This document shows, piece after piece, positions 7,922 to 17,568 of a DNA stretch of 47,335 nucleotides (position 1 is its first letter; every line of letters begins with the position of its first letter). The position numbers and the translations under genes were made by a program. The stretch lies in contig NZ_JWLD01000047.1 of NCBI RefSeq assembly GCF_000813725.1, positions 102,581 through 149,915 on the forward strand. The letters run 5' to 3'. This stretch comes from Leisingera sp. ANG-Vp. GTDB lineage: Bacteria; Pseudomonadota; Alphaproteobacteria; Rhodobacterales; Rhodobacteraceae. Below the pieces are notes generated by a model. That model made no database searches. It was not told where the DNA came from and was given only the letters and a program-made list of their open reading frames with translations.

Positions 7922-8953
7922 TCACTTCGGCATCAAAGCCCAGTAGTCGAGATCCAGCAGCACATCGGGCAGGTACTTGCCGTCTTCGCCCTTCAGTTCA
8001 AACGGCGCACCGCCCTTGGTAGCCACCAGCCGCAGCCGGATCGCACCGACGCCCGGCGCATCTGTATCCGCCTTGTCCAGAACCTCGGACCAGGCCCGCA
8101 CGGTCAGCCCCGACAGGCAGGGGTTGGCGTGGGCGCCGCCGTTCAGGCCGACGATCATCTGCGCGTTTGCCAACCCGTTGAACGACAGCGTCCGCGCCAT
8201 TGAGATCACGTGGCCGCCATAGATCAGACGGGTTCCATCCGGGCGCGCCGTATTGTCGAAATGCACCTTGGCGGTGTTCTGCCACAGGCGGGTCGCCATC
8301 ATGTGCTCGGCTTCCTCGATGGTGACGCCATCCACATGGTCGATGGTCTCGCCAACCTCGTAGTCGCCCCAGCGGTGCGGCTCGCCGGCCAGGGTGAAAT
8401 CGTAATTGCTGAAATCCAGCCCGGCCGGGATTACCAGCTGCTCCGCCGGGATCACCTTGTTCAGTTCGGGGATCACGGTTTCGGGTGCCGGGGCCGAGAT
8501 ATCGCGTTTGCGCACCATCACCCAGCGCACGTATTCCATCACGCATTCATCGCGCTGGTTCAGGCCGCGGGTGCGGACATAGACCACGCCGGATTTGCCG
8601 TTGGAGTTCTGCTTGAGGCCGATCACCTCGGACTCCGAGCGCAGCGTGTCGCCGGGATAGACCGGCAGCAGCCAGCGCCCCTCGGCATAGCCAAGGTTCG
8701 CCAGCGCATTCAGCGAGATGTCCGGCACCGTCTTGCCGAACACCACGTGGAAGGCCGCCAGATCATCCAGCGGCGCCGAAGGCAGACCAGAGGCCCGGGC
8801 AAATTCATCCGAAGAATAGAGCGCATGGCGCGCCGGGTAGAGCGCATGATAGAGCGCCCGCTCGCCGCCCGATACCGTGCGCGGCACCGCATGGCGGATC
8901 ACCTCGCCAACGGTGTAGTCTTCAAAAAAGCGGCCCGGATTGGTCTTGGCCAT
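7922..8953 (-). CDS. mch: mesaconyl-CoA hydratase (beta-methylmalyl-CoA dehydratase)
   Basis: A 343-residue MaoC/hot-dog-fold protein with two tandem hot-dog halves. It begins MAKTNPGRFFEDYTVGEVIRHA, and the second half contains GDYEVGETIDHVDGVTIEEAEHM. By family it interconverts mesaconyl-C1-CoA and erythro-beta-methylmalyl-CoA in the ethylmalonyl-CoA pathway of acetate assimilation. The assignment is strengthened by mcl2 in the same operon, an arrangement I recall from Rhodobacter sphaeroides. Its ATG overlaps the DUF1737 stop codon (TGATG), implying translational coupling. Two hairpins follow the gene. Confidence 0.9.
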   Translation of the reverse strand: MAKTNPGRFFEDYTVGEVIRHAVPRTVSGGERALYHALYPARHALYSSDEFARASGLPSAPLDDLAAFHVVFGKTVPDISLNALANLGYAEGRWLLPVYPGDTLRSESEVIGLKQNSNGKSGVVYVRTRGLNQRDECVMEYVRWVMVRKRDISAPAPETVIPELNKVIPAEQLVIPAGLDFSNYDFTLAGEPHRWGDYEVGETIDHVDGVTIEEAEHMMATRLWQNTAKVHFDNTARPDGTRLIYGGHVISMARTLSFNGLANAQMIVGLNGGAHANPCLSGLTVRAWSEVLDKADTDAPGVGAIRLRLVATKGGAPFELKGEDGKYLPDVLLDLDYWALMPK

Positions 8954-9156
8954 CAGTGTTCTCCCAGTTTGGTCTCAGGCGTGTAGGTTCCGTCCACCTC
9001 CTTCACCACCGCCTGGCCGCAGCGCATCACGCCGCGGGCCGCGTCAAAGGCGTAGACAGGCTCGCCCTGCAGCTCCCAGCCCTTGTTCAGCGCAGCCGTT
9101 ACCTTGTGGCAAAAGGCGGAGGTGTCGTCTTCGGACAAAAATCGGTAGAGTTTCAT
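8953..9156 (-). CDS. DUF1737 domain protein
   Basis: A 67-residue protein that fills the DUF1737 domain: it starts MKLYRFLSEDDTSAFCHKVT, contains the characteristic LNKGWELQGEP, and ends with a short hydrophilic tail. The family has no proven function. It lies between nnrU (22 bp upstream) and mch (overlapping by 1 bp), so it is co-transcribed with ethylmalonyl-CoA pathway genes; a minor regulatory or accessory role there would be guesswork. Confidence 0.85.
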   Translation of the reverse strand: MKLYRFLSEDDTSAFCHKVTAALNKGWELQGEPVYAFDAARGVMRCGQAVVKEVDGTYTPETKLGEH

Positions 9157-9178
9157 GGCTTCCTATCCTGCTGAGGGC

Positions 9179-9727
9179 CTATCCCGGAAACGGCGACGGC
9201 CCGACCATGGAATGGACGTAGCCGATCACCCCCATCAGGACAATCGAAGCGGCAAAGAACATGCCATCCTTGGCAATCGAGCCCTTCGGCCCCGGCTGCC
9301 ATTCCGGCTCGGAGCGGTTGATCACGATGACCTCAGCTACCGCCCAGGCCAAAAGCCCGCCGAACAGAATGATCGAAGCCAGATCGCCATTCACCAAAAG
9401 ATGCGCCGTGGCCCAGAGCTTGAACCCCGCCAGCATCGGATGCCGCATGCCGCTCAGCAGCGCGCCTTTCTTCGGTGCCGGGCTCATCATGTAGATGGCA
9501 ATCAGCACCAGCAGATTGTTGATATGCACCATGAAGGACGGCGGCGCCCAGACATGGATAAACTCCGTGCTGCGGTAACCCAGCACCATCAGCACAACAC
9601 CCGCAACCAGCACCAGCGCCGCAACGCCGCGGCCGCCGTTGCCCATGGCGGCACGGCGCTCCGGCGCCAGCCGTTTGAACAGGTGGCCGCCCCACCACAA
9701 CAGGATGCCTATGAGCAGAAGCGTCAT
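9179..9727 (-). CDS. NnrU family membrane protein
   Basis: A 182-residue protein with about five hydrophobic segments and the NnrU pattern: an N-terminal GHLFKRLAPERRAAMG, and a central MRHPMLAGFKLWATAHLLVNGDL that carries the conserved His and Asn. NnrU was first linked to nitrite/nitric oxide metabolism; relatives occur in isoprenoid pathways. Its presence between mcl2 and mch is not explained by either role. It starts 35 bp after the mcl2 stop codon, so it is within the same operon. Confidence 0.88.
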   Translation of the reverse strand: MTLLLIGILLWWGGHLFKRLAPERRAAMGNGGRGVAALVLVAGVVLMVLGYRSTEFIHVWAPPSFMVHINNLLVLIAIYMMSPAPKKGALLSGMRHPMLAGFKLWATAHLLVNGDLASIILFGGLLAWAVAEVIVINRSEPEWQPGPKGSIAKDGMFFAASIVLMGVIGYVHSMVGPSPFPG

Positions 9728-9761
9728 CTCAGTCTCCCAAAGCTGTTAATCGCGTCAACAG

Positions 9762-10616
9762 CTAGGCCGAAAGCGCGGCAATTGCATCCGCTTTTGCCAG
9801 GATCTCACGCGCCGTCACCACATGCAGGTTCTCAACTATCCGGCCGTCGACCACGGCAACACCCTGCCCTGCGGCCTGCGCCTCCTCAAATGCGGCGATC
9901 TGGCGGCGCGAGGTGTCGATCTCGCGCTCGGTCGGTGCAAAGGCGCCATTGGCCACTTCCACCTGCGCCGGATGGATCAGCGTCTTGCCGTCAAAGCCCA
10001 TGTCTCTGCCTTGCGCGCATTCCGCGGCCAGGCCTTCGACATCCTTGAAGGCATTGTAGACGCCGTCGACAATCACCAGCCCCTCGGCCTTGGCCGCCAG
10101 CAGGCACAGCCCCAGCCCGGTCATCATCGGCAGCCGGTCGGGGCGGAAGCGGGTTTGCAGCTCCTTGGCCAGGTCATTGGTGCCCATCACCATGCCCTGC
10201 AGCTTGGGATGCGCGGCAATCGCGGCTGCGTTCAGCATGCCGCGCGGGGTTTCCATCATCGCCCACAGCGGAATGTCTCCGGTGATCTCTGCCAGTGCGT
10301 CCAGATCCTCCGGCGCGTTCACCTTGGGCAGGAGAATCGCATCGCAGTCCATCTTTGCTGCCGCCATGGCATCCTCGCGGCCCCACTCGGTATCCAGCCC
10401 GTTGATCCGCACGATCTTCATCCGCGCACCAAAGCCGCCCGCCTCCAGCGCTTGCGCCAAGGTCGCACGGGCATTGGGTTTTTCGTCCACGGACACCGCA
10501 TCTTCGAGGTCGAAGATCACCGCGTCCACCGGCAGGGTTTTGGCCTTCTCCAGCGCGCGGGGCTTGGAGCCGGGGATGTACAAAACCGAACGGTAAGGGC
10601 GGGCACGCGGGTCCAT
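9762..10616 (-). CDS. mcl2: CoA-ester lyase family, probable (3S)-malyl-CoA thioesterase
   Basis: A 284-residue HpcH/HpaI/CitE-superfamily TIM barrel. Key motifs are RSVLYIPGSKPRALEKA, VIFDLEDAVSVDEK (Mg/CoA site), the ETPRGMLNA active-site Glu segment and GFDGKTLIHPAQV. I place the start at the ATG at 10616 (GGAGA upstream); a longer open frame has no ribosome site. It is shorter than the ~318-residue malyl-CoA lyase Mcl1 and sits in an operon with mch, which suits Mcl2, the thioesterase that releases malate. A CitE-like or lyase activity cannot be excluded from sequence alone. Confidence 0.82.
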   Translation of the reverse strand: MDPRARPYRSVLYIPGSKPRALEKAKTLPVDAVIFDLEDAVSVDEKPNARATLAQALEAGGFGARMKIVRINGLDTEWGREDAMAAAKMDCDAILLPKVNAPEDLDALAEITGDIPLWAMMETPRGMLNAAAIAAHPKLQGMVMGTNDLAKELQTRFRPDRLPMMTGLGLCLLAAKAEGLVIVDGVYNAFKDVEGLAAECAQGRDMGFDGKTLIHPAQVEVANGAFAPTEREIDTSRRQIAAFEEAQAAGQGVAVVDGRIVENLHVVTAREILAKADAIAALSA

Positions 10617-10965
10617 GCAGTGTCTCCACAAGTTATTTTGTTGCGCAAATCGGTATAGATTCGATTGTATACTTTCAAGTACAATTCCGCTGCAGCGCAG
10701 CAAAAACCTGACGGCACTTGCAGCAAGATATTGATATTACGTGTGCTTTCATGGTGCGCGGTCGATTAACCACTTATCAGCACCTGATCGGCACACTGAA
10801 GGATATCAAGGCACAGGGTCCCTGCCGCCGCACCGGCCGCACCTGACGCCCGCAGGCATGAGGCCTGCACCTAGTAATAAGTCACACACCGGCCCGCTCA
10901 GGGACACCGGGGGCTGCCGTCAGGCACCCTGCTCTGTCCGGCCGTTCCGGAAAGGGTAAAACGAG
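10617..10965. promoter_or_regulatory. 349-bp divergent promoter region of mcl2
   Basis: No gene is seen here. Upstream of mcl2 it holds TTGCGCAAA (10641-10649), which resembles the TTTGC/GCAAA sites bound by short-chain acyl-CoA regulators (RamB/PccR type). It also holds a separate inverted repeat ATTGTA (10664-10669) / TACAAT (10680-10685). Further right is a hairpin GCAGGC-ATGAG-GCCTGC (10852-10868) ahead of the exported-protein gene. The regulator assignments are tentative. Confidence 0.4.
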
Positions 10966-11280
10966 ATGAAACAGACACTTTTCGCACTGCCGGTTGCCCT
11001 GGCTGCGCTGGTCCTGGCCGCTGCTCCGGCCGCCGCTCAAAACCGCAACTGCGCGCCGCGCGACATGGTAATCAAGCGCCTGGCCGAGAAATACGGCGAA
11101 AGCCGCCAAAGCATCGGCATGGGCCAGCAGGGCATGGTGATGGAAACCTTTGCCTCCGGCGAAACGGGCTCCTGGACCATCACGGTGACCACTCCCAACG
11201 GCATGACCTGCCTGGTGGCGTCCGGCCAGTCCTATGAAGTGCTCGCAGAGGCACTGCCGGAAACCGACAGCGACGCCTGA
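10966..11280 (+). CDS. small periplasmic protein, function unknown
   Basis: A 104-residue protein with a clear Sec signal peptide (MKQTLFALPVALAALVLAAAPAAA, cleavage after AAA-Q). The mature ~80 residues contain NCAPRDMVIKRLAEKYGESRQSIGM and a later MTCLV; the two Cys could form a disulfide. The middle (GSWTITVTTPNGMTC) looks like beta-strands. The ATG follows GGGTAAAACGAG, a modest ribosome site. It is transcribed divergently from the mcl2 operon. Similar short exported proteins are common in roseobacters, but no function is known to me. Confidence 0.8.
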   Translation: MKQTLFALPVALAALVLAAAPAAAQNRNCAPRDMVIKRLAEKYGESRQSIGMGQQGMVMETFASGETGSWTITVTTPNGMTCLVASGQSYEVLAEALPETDSDA

Positions 11281-11358
11281 AAAGTTATTGAGGCGGGTTT
11301 CCAGGCTGCAGGTTAAGCGGCCGGGGACGCCGCGCGGGCTGGCTCTTGCGAGCAGTTG

Positions 11359-12114
11359 TCAGGTCAGCCCGTCCCAGATCAGCTTGGCGCCGGTCACCGT
11401 CAGCAGCACATAGGTGAGCGCAAAAAACCAGCGCTCCGGAATGCTGTGGTGCAGACGCACCCCCAGCCAGGCACCCAGCAGCGCAAATGGTGCCAGCACC
11501 AGGTCAAGCAGCAGCGTGTCCCAGGTGAACAGCCCCAGCCAGGCATAAGGCACCGCCTTGGCGATATTGACCGCCCAGAAGATCAGCACTGTGCTGGCCT
11601 GATACTCTGTCTTCCGCAACTTCAGGCTGAGAAGATAGACCGCGGCAGGCGGTCCGCCCGCATGGCTGACAAAACTGGTAAAGCCAACGGCCACTCCGGC
11701 AAACAGCCCCGCCCGGTCTGAAAGGCGCCCTGCAGCACCGGCTGAAAACCCCAGCTGCCCCCGCATTTGCCACAGCACAAACCCGACCGAGACCGCGCCG
11801 ATCAGCACCCGCATCGCATCATCATTGACGGCTGAGTAAAGCCAGGCGCCCAGCGCCACTCCGGGCAGCCCGCCGCCAATCAGCAGCAGCGACGCGCGCA
11901 AATTCCAGCGCCCCCAATAGGGCTTCAGCGTCGCCAGATCGATCAGCATCAGCAAGGGCAGCATCAGTGCCAGCGCCATTCCCGGCTCCAGCACAAGCGC
12001 CAGAATCGAGGCCGAGGCAAACGCCGCGCCGGAACCGAAACCGCCCTTGGACACGCCCGCGAAAACGACCGCAGGGATGGCAAAAACGAAAAACATAGCA
12101 TCAAATGCCATCAT
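11359..12114 (-). CDS. TauE/SafE (TSUP) family sulfite/organosulfur exporter
   Basis: A 251-residue inner-membrane protein with about eight helices. It shows the family hallmarks FAGVSKGGFGSGAAF near the N-terminus and VGFTSFVSHAGGPPAAVYLL at the start of the second half, which reflect the internal duplication. Members export sulfite, sulfoacetate or similar anions; the substrate cannot be told from sequence. It is a single gene, transcribed away from mdh and toward the small periplasmic-protein gene. Confidence 0.9.
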   Translation of the reverse strand: MMAFDAMFFVFAIPAVVFAGVSKGGFGSGAAFASASILALVLEPGMALALMLPLLMLIDLATLKPYWGRWNLRASLLLIGGGLPGVALGAWLYSAVNDDAMRVLIGAVSVGFVLWQMRGQLGFSAGAAGRLSDRAGLFAGVAVGFTSFVSHAGGPPAAVYLLSLKLRKTEYQASTVLIFWAVNIAKAVPYAWLGLFTWDTLLLDLVLAPFALLGAWLGVRLHHSIPERWFFALTYVLLTVTGAKLIWDGLT

Positions 12115-12152
12115 GGCCTGCCTTCGAAAGCCCTAAATTCCTTGCGCTTTAG

Positions 12153-13235
<1,083 letters not shown>

Positions 13236-13260
13236 AGCCCGCAGCCTCAGTGACAGTCAA

Positions 13261-13290
13261 GGGCCTGCCGCCGGCGGGCCCTTTTCTTTT
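13261..13290 (+). terminator. rho-independent terminator of mdh
   Basis: GGGCCTGCC (13261-13269) pairs with GGCGGGCCC (13273-13281), nine pairs including one wobble, loop GCC, followed by TTTTCTTTT. It begins 26 bp after the mdh stop codon. Confidence 0.9.
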
Positions 13291-13386
13291 GCGCGCTCCG
13301 CAACGGAATGACGTTTATAACTTGCAATGCGGCGCTTGCGGCCTACGGCTGCCTTTCGAATCAACGCCGTTAAGCTTTCGAAAAAT

Positions 13387-13417
13387 TGTGATCACACCCC
13401 GGAAAAGCGTGATCACA
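13387..13417 (+). promoter_or_regulatory. paired TGTGATCACA palindromes upstream of sucC
   Basis: TGTGATCACA (13387-13396) and CGTGATCACA (13408-13417) have centres 21 bp apart, with the near box ending 113 bp before the sucC start. The flanks also match the sdh copy: TTGTGATCACACC on the left and GTGATCACAAA on the right. It is probably an operator for the regulator that also controls sdhCDAB; identity unknown. Confidence 0.7.
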
Positions 13418-13529
13418 AAACCCGAAAATCTTCATCATTTCCCGGCCTGCTGTCAAAAAAGCCTTTAACACTTGGCTTTAAGACGGCCTATTAAAGACAG
13501 ATTATTGCAGCCAGACGGGACAGTTTCAG

Positions 13530-14723
13530 ATGAACATCCACGAATATCAGGCCAAAGCCCTCCTTCGCAGCTACGGTGCCCCGGTGTCAGACGGCAAGGT
13601 GGTACTAAAGGCCGAAGATGCCAAAACCGCAGCAGGCGAGCTCGACGGCCCGCTTTGGGTGGTTAAAGCGCAGATTCATGCAGGCGGCCGCGGCAAGGGC
13701 TCCTTCAAGGAAGCAGACGCCGGCGAAAAAGGCGGCGTGCGCCTGACCAAATCCGTGGAAGAAGCGGCCGAGGAAGCCAAGAAGATGCTGGGCCGCACCC
13801 TGGTCACGCATCAGACCGGCCCGGCGGGCAAGCAGGTGAACCGCATCTATATCGAGGCCGGTTCGGGCATCAAAACCGAGCTGTACCTGGCGCTGCTGGT
13901 GGACCGCCAGACCTCGCGCATCTCCTTCGTCTGCTCGACCGAGGGCGGCATGGACATCGAGGAAGTGGCCGCCGCCACCCCGGAGAAGATCCTGTCCTTC
14001 TCTGTCGACCCGGCCACCGGCTACCAGGCCTACCACGGCCGCCGCATCGCGTTCTCATTGGGCCTCAAGGGCGCCCAGGTCAAGCAATGCGTCAAGCTGA
14101 TGGGCCAGCTGTACCAGGCCTTCGTCGAGAAGGACATGGAGATGCTGGAGATCAACCCGCTGATCGTCGGCGACGACGACAGCCTCAAGGTGCTGGACGC
14201 CAAGGTCGGCTTTGACGGCAACGCGGTCTACCGCCATGCCGACGTGGCCGAGCTGCGCGACACCACCGAGGAAGACCCGAAAGAGCTGGAAGCCTCCAAG
14301 TACGACCTGAACTACATCGCGCTCGACGGCGAGATCGGCTGCATGGTGAACGGCGCAGGCCTGGCGATGGCCACCATGGACATCATCAAGCTTTATGGCG
14401 CTGAGCCTGCCAACTTCCTCGACGTCGGCGGCGGCGCCACCAAGGAGAAGGTCACCGAGGCGTTCAAGATCATCACCTCCGATCCCAACGTCAAAGGCAT
14501 CCTGGTGAACATCTTCGGCGGCATCATGCGCTGCGACGTGATCGCCGAGGGCGTGGTTGCAGCCGTCAAGGAAGTCGGCCTGCAGGTGCCGCTGGTGGTC
14601 CGCCTTGAGGGCACCAACGTCGAGAAAGGCAAGGAGATCATCAACACCTCCGGCCTGGACGTGATCGCTGCGGATGACCTGAAAGACGGCGCCGAGAAGA
14701 TCGTGAAGGCGGTCAAGGGCTGA
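13530..14723 (+). CDS. sucC: succinyl-CoA synthetase beta subunit (ADP-forming)
   Basis: A 397-residue ATP-grasp subunit. It begins [19 protein letters not shown], has the grasp loop [19 protein letters not shown], the Mg-binding MLEINPLIV, and the CoA-ligase half [20 protein letters not shown] with [14 protein letters not shown]. With SucD it converts succinyl-CoA to succinate with nucleotide triphosphate formation. It is the first gene of the suc operon, after the paired operator. Only a weak ribosome site (GGGAC) precedes the ATG. An accessory lipoprotein gene starts 5 bp after its stop codon. Confidence 0.98.
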   Translation: MNIHEYQAKALLRSYGAPVSDGKVVLKAEDAKTAAGELDGPLWVVKAQIHAGGRGKGSFKEADAGEKGGVRLTKSVEEAAEEAKKMLGRTLVTHQTGPAGKQVNRIYIEAGSGIKTELYLALLVDRQTSRISFVCSTEGGMDIEEVAAATPEKILSFSVDPATGYQAYHGRRIAFSLGLKGAQVKQCVKLMGQLYQAFVEKDMEMLEINPLIVGDDDSLKVLDAKVGFDGNAVYRHADVAELRDTTEEDPKELEASKYDLNYIALDGEIGCMVNGAGLAMATMDIIKLYGAEPANFLDVGGGATKEKVTEAFKIITSDPNVKGILVNIFGGIMRCDVIAEGVVAAVKEVGLQVPLVVRLEGTNVEKGKEIINTSGLDVIAADDLKDGAEKIVKAVKG

Positions 14724-14728
14724 GCGGA

Positions 14729-15499
14729 ATGAGATTCGGTTCCATTTCGGCTGTCAGCTTCGCGCTGATGTGTGCGGCGTGTTCCAGCGGTTACACCGCT
14801 GGAGACGCCGAGCTGAACCTTGCTTCCGCAAGTAGTGAAGCCCCGGAACAAGGCGCTTATGTTGCAACCGCAGCGCCAGCTGCAGGCGGGCGATACGATC
14901 CTGCAACCGACGTCTTCGTTCCGGCACCCGGCACCTATGGCAGCCACGAGGTATTGAATTCCACCGCCGCACCCGCGGCTTCACAGACAACTGCGAATGC
15001 ACCAGCAGCCTTTGCGAGCGCAACTGTGCCGGCAGCCCCGGTGCAAAACGTTGCGTTCTCCTCCTCCGCCAGCCCGGCAGGCGAGGTGCCTCTTTTGGTT
15101 CAAACCTGTGTTCAATCCGTTTCCGGAGCTTTCGGGAATGCTGATGGGCTCGCACAGAGGGGCTATAAGCTGCAGCGTGTCTCGGAGTCCCGCCGTAAGT
15201 TCCAACGGAAGTTTCCGGTCTCCACTTTTGCGGCTCTGAATGGCTCCCACCGGTCCTCAGGATTGGAACTGCGGGCAAATCCGCGGCGCTCCGAGAACTA
15301 CTGCTCTGTCACAATCACAAGCAATGAAAGCCCTGGCAGCGTGACTGCGGCTTTGCGCAGCTCTCTTGCAAACGCAGGTTTTCGCGAAATCGGCGGTGAC
15401 ACTTGGAGCAATGGCAGCAGGCAATTCAAGGTGTCCCAATTCCTGTCCGGCTCCAGGGTCGCCTGGACCACCTCGGTCAACATTACTGAAGCCCGATAG
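14729..15499 (+). CDS. accessory lipoprotein inserted after sucC
   Basis: A 256-residue predicted lipoprotein: hydrophobic leader, then MCAACSS with Cys as acceptor. Residues ~25-110 are low-complexity Ala/Ser/Pro/Thr-rich, typical of a linker. The C-terminal ~140 residues form a folded-looking domain with Cys in [14 protein letters not shown] and [12 protein letters not shown], suggesting one disulfide. No family is recognised. It is 5 bp downstream of sucC with no Shine-Dalgarno sequence other than the sucC end, so it is likely coupled. It is less G+C-rich than sucC and unrelated to the TCA cycle; probably an acquired gene. A hairpin lies at 14783-14803. Confidence 0.75.
   Translation: MRFGSISAVSFALMCAACSSGYTAGDAELNLASASSEAPEQGAYVATAAPAAGGRYDPATDVFVPAPGTYGSHEVLNSTAAPAASQTTANAPAAFASATVPAAPVQNVAFSSSASPAGEVPLLVQTCVQSVSGAFGNADGLAQRGYKLQRVSESRRKFQRKFPVSTFAALNGSHRSSGLELRANPRRSENYCSVTITSNESPGSVTAALRSSLANAGFREIGGDTWSNGSRQFKVSQFLSGSRVAWTTSVNITEAR
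14783..14803 (+). other. 3-base-loop hairpin near the start of the sucC/sucD insert
   Basis: TCCAGCGGT-TAC-ACCGCTGGA, a perfect 9-bp stem, 60 bp after the sucC stop codon and inside the lipoprotein frame. It is one of three similar hairpins at the starts of the suc-operon inserts; there is no T-tract, so RNA stability or attenuation is more likely than termination. Confidence 0.5.
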
Positions 15500-15545
15500 C
15501 GCAATCTTGCGCCCCTTGGATCAGATCACTCTAGGAGCCTTTCAA

Positions 15546-15641
15546 ATGCAACGACCAACTGGCGGAATCAAACGGACCATTGAGCAGCAGCAAGCTGCTT
15601 CAGTGACTGTTTCCCCAACAACGCAAGGTCAAGGCAAGTGA
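15546..15641 (+). CDS. possible 31-residue peptide
   Basis: A short frame starting MQRPTGGIKRTIEQQQAA with AGGAG 8 bases before its ATG, in the 209-bp gap between the lipoprotein and methyltransferase genes. It is hydrophilic and Gln/Thr-rich, with no membrane segment. The good ribosome site is the only support; it could equally be non-coding. Confidence 0.25.
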   Translation: MQRPTGGIKRTIEQQQAASVTVSPTTQGQGK

Positions 15642-15708
15642 AAGCCGCCGCCTTCCTCACAAGCTTGCGGCAAACCGCTGCGCGCCTCTCAAAACAGGAA
15701 CAAAACTG

Positions 15709-16542
15709 ATGCCGCAGGCAACCTCAGATACCGGTCAGCATTCGTCTCCGGACGATGCACAGCCGCGCGCCTGCCCGGCCTGCGGCAGCAGCGGGTATCA
15801 GCGGCTTGACGAATACTCTCCTGACCATTGGGAAATGGCGGAATGCGCAGGTTGCGGCTTTGTCTTTCTGCGCAACCCGCCGGGCTATGAAGCGCTCAAA
15901 GAGGAGTTCGCCTGGGAGCGCACATTCGAGGCCAAGAAAGCTGCCTCCCGCGGGTCAACCCCATTCAGCCCTTTGGCCCGCAAGATCCGCGGCGCCCTGC
16001 GGATGGGCCGGGACAAGACCGCGTCCTACCGCAGGTGGTTCAATGATGGCCATGTGCTGGACATCGGCTGCGGCAGCGGCGGGCGCATCGCACCGCCGAT
16101 GACTCCCTATGGGATCGAACTCTCCTCCGGCCTGCACAAGATTGCCGATGAGTTCATGCGCGCGCATGGCGGCTATTGCCTGCATGGCCCGGGCGCCAAG
16201 GCGATCTGGCAATTCCCCGAAGGGCTGTTCGACGGCATCCTCATGCACTCCTACCTGGAGCATGAAACCGAAGTCTCAGAAGTCCTGCAAGGCGCCCACC
16301 GCGCCCTGAAACCTGGCGGCGGCGTTTTTGTGCGCGTGCCCAATTACGCCTCGCTCAACCGCCGAGTAGTCGGCCCCAAATGGTGCGGTTTCCGCTACCC
16401 CGACCACGTCAATTACTTCACTCTCAGCAGCCTCACAGACGTCGCGGCCAAAGCCGGGTTCACCACCCGGCTGGTCAACCGTGTCACCCTGCACATTGAC
16501 GACAATGTCTCGGTGCTGCTGCGCAAAAGCAACGCTTCCTAA
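15709..16542 (+). CDS. class I SAM-dependent methyltransferase with N-terminal zinc ribbon
   Basis: A 277-residue protein. Residues ~20-60 carry two Cys pairs (ACPACGSSGY and ECAGCGFVF), a zinc-ribbon head. The methyltransferase domain follows: SAM motif I VLDIGCGSGGRI (about residues 111-122), an acidic strand end YGIELS, FDGILMHSYLEH as motif IV, and HRALKPGGGVFVRVPNY as the post-IV segment. This layout is shared with sugar or cell-surface-polymer methyltransferases; substrate unknown. It is wedged between sucC and sucD and has no evident link to the cycle. Confidence 0.85.
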   Translation: MPQATSDTGQHSSPDDAQPRACPACGSSGYQRLDEYSPDHWEMAECAGCGFVFLRNPPGYEALKEEFAWERTFEAKKAASRGSTPFSPLARKIRGALRMGRDKTASYRRWFNDGHVLDIGCGSGGRIAPPMTPYGIELSSGLHKIADEFMRAHGGYCLHGPGAKAIWQFPEGLFDGILMHSYLEHETEVSEVLQGAHRALKPGGGVFVRVPNYASLNRRVVGPKWCGFRYPDHVNYFTLSSLTDVAAKAGFTTRLVNRVTLHIDDNVSVLLRKSNAS

Positions 16543-16560
16543 CGCAAGGATCAAAACGAC

Positions 16561-17445
16561 ATGGCAGTCCTCATCGACGAAAACACCAAAGTCATCTGTC
16601 AGGGCTTCACCGGCTCGCAGGGCACATTCCACTCCGAACAGGCCATCGCCTATGGCACCAAGATGGTTGGCGGCGTCACCCCGGGCAAAGGCGGCCAGAC
16701 CCACCTGAACCTGCCGGTGTTCGACTCCGTGCACGAAGCCAAGCATGTGACCGAAGCCAACGCCTCGGTGATCTACGTGCCCCCGCCCTTTGCTGCGGAC
16801 TCGATCCTTGAGGCCATCGACGCGGAAATGGACGTGATCGTCGCGATCACCGAGGGCATCCCGGTTCTCGACATGATGCGGGTGAAGCGCGCGCTGGAGA
16901 ACTCCTCCTCGATCCTGATCGGCCCCAACTGCCCCGGTGTGATCACCCCGGACGCCTGCAAGATCGGCATCATGCCCGGCCACATCCACAAGCGCGGCAA
17001 TGTGGGCGTTGTCTCCCGCTCCGGCACCCTGACCTATGAGGCTGTGAAGCAGACCTCAGACGTGGGCCTGGGCCAGTCGACCTGCGTCGGCATCGGCGGC
17101 GACCCGATCAAGGGCACCGAGCATATCGACGTGCTGGAATGGTTCCTGGCCGATGACGAGACCGAAAGCATCATCATGATCGGCGAAATCGGCGGCTCCG
17201 CCGAGGAAGAGGCCGCGCAATTCCTGGCCGATGAGGCCAAGAAGGGCCGCTCCAAGCCGGTAGCAGGCTTCATTGCAGGCCGCACCGCCCCTCCGGGCCG
17301 CCGCATGGGCCACGCGGGCGCCATTGTCGCCGGCGGCAAAGGCGGTGCTGACGACAAGATCGAAGCGATGAAATCCGCAGGCATCGTGGTCGCCGAAAGC
17401 CCGGCCGGCCTGGGTGAAGCGGTTCTGAAAGCGATCGGCAAGTAA
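16561..17445 (+). CDS. sucD: succinyl-CoA synthetase alpha subunit
   Basis: A 294-residue subunit. The CoA-binding Rossmann half begins [28 protein letters not shown]. The phosphohistidine is His251 in [11 protein letters not shown]. It partners SucC in succinyl-CoA/succinate interconversion. Its ribosome site is weak (AAGGATCAAAACGAC before the ATG). It is separated from sucC by a lipoprotein gene and a methyltransferase gene, so subunit balance depends on readthrough of the insert. Confidence 0.98.
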   Translation: MAVLIDENTKVICQGFTGSQGTFHSEQAIAYGTKMVGGVTPGKGGQTHLNLPVFDSVHEAKHVTEANASVIYVPPPFAADSILEAIDAEMDVIVAITEGIPVLDMMRVKRALENSSSILIGPNCPGVITPDACKIGIMPGHIHKRGNVGVVSRSGTLTYEAVKQTSDVGLGQSTCVGIGGDPIKGTEHIDVLEWFLADDETESIIMIGEIGGSAEEEAAQFLADEAKKGRSKPVAGFIAGRTAPPGRRMGHAGAIVAGGKGGADDKIEAMKSAGIVVAESPAGLGEAVLKAIGK

Positions 17446-17490
17446 ATGCGGCGCTGCTTGGCATACGCTGCAAGAGCGGTGGAAAGCCTT

Positions 17491-17513
17491 GGGCGGGTAC
17501 AGCGTACCCGCCC
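17491..17513 (+). other. perfect hairpin after sucD
   Basis: GGGCGGGTAC-AGC-GTACCCGCCC, a perfect 10-bp stem, 46 bp after the sucD stop codon. No T-tract follows. It could be a remnant sucD terminator or an RNA-stabilising structure at the junction with the inserted gene. Confidence 0.6.
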
Positions 17514-17568
17514 GCAGAAACATTCCCGTACGTTTGAGAAACGGTCAGGCAAAAAAAGTCAGGCAAGT

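Noticed and set aside
17446-17568. 41-codon N-terminal extension of the exported protein after sucD
   Set aside because: It crosses a perfect hairpin and gives a basic, unstructured leader ahead of a normal signal peptide; a TTG start with a ribosome site is more likely.
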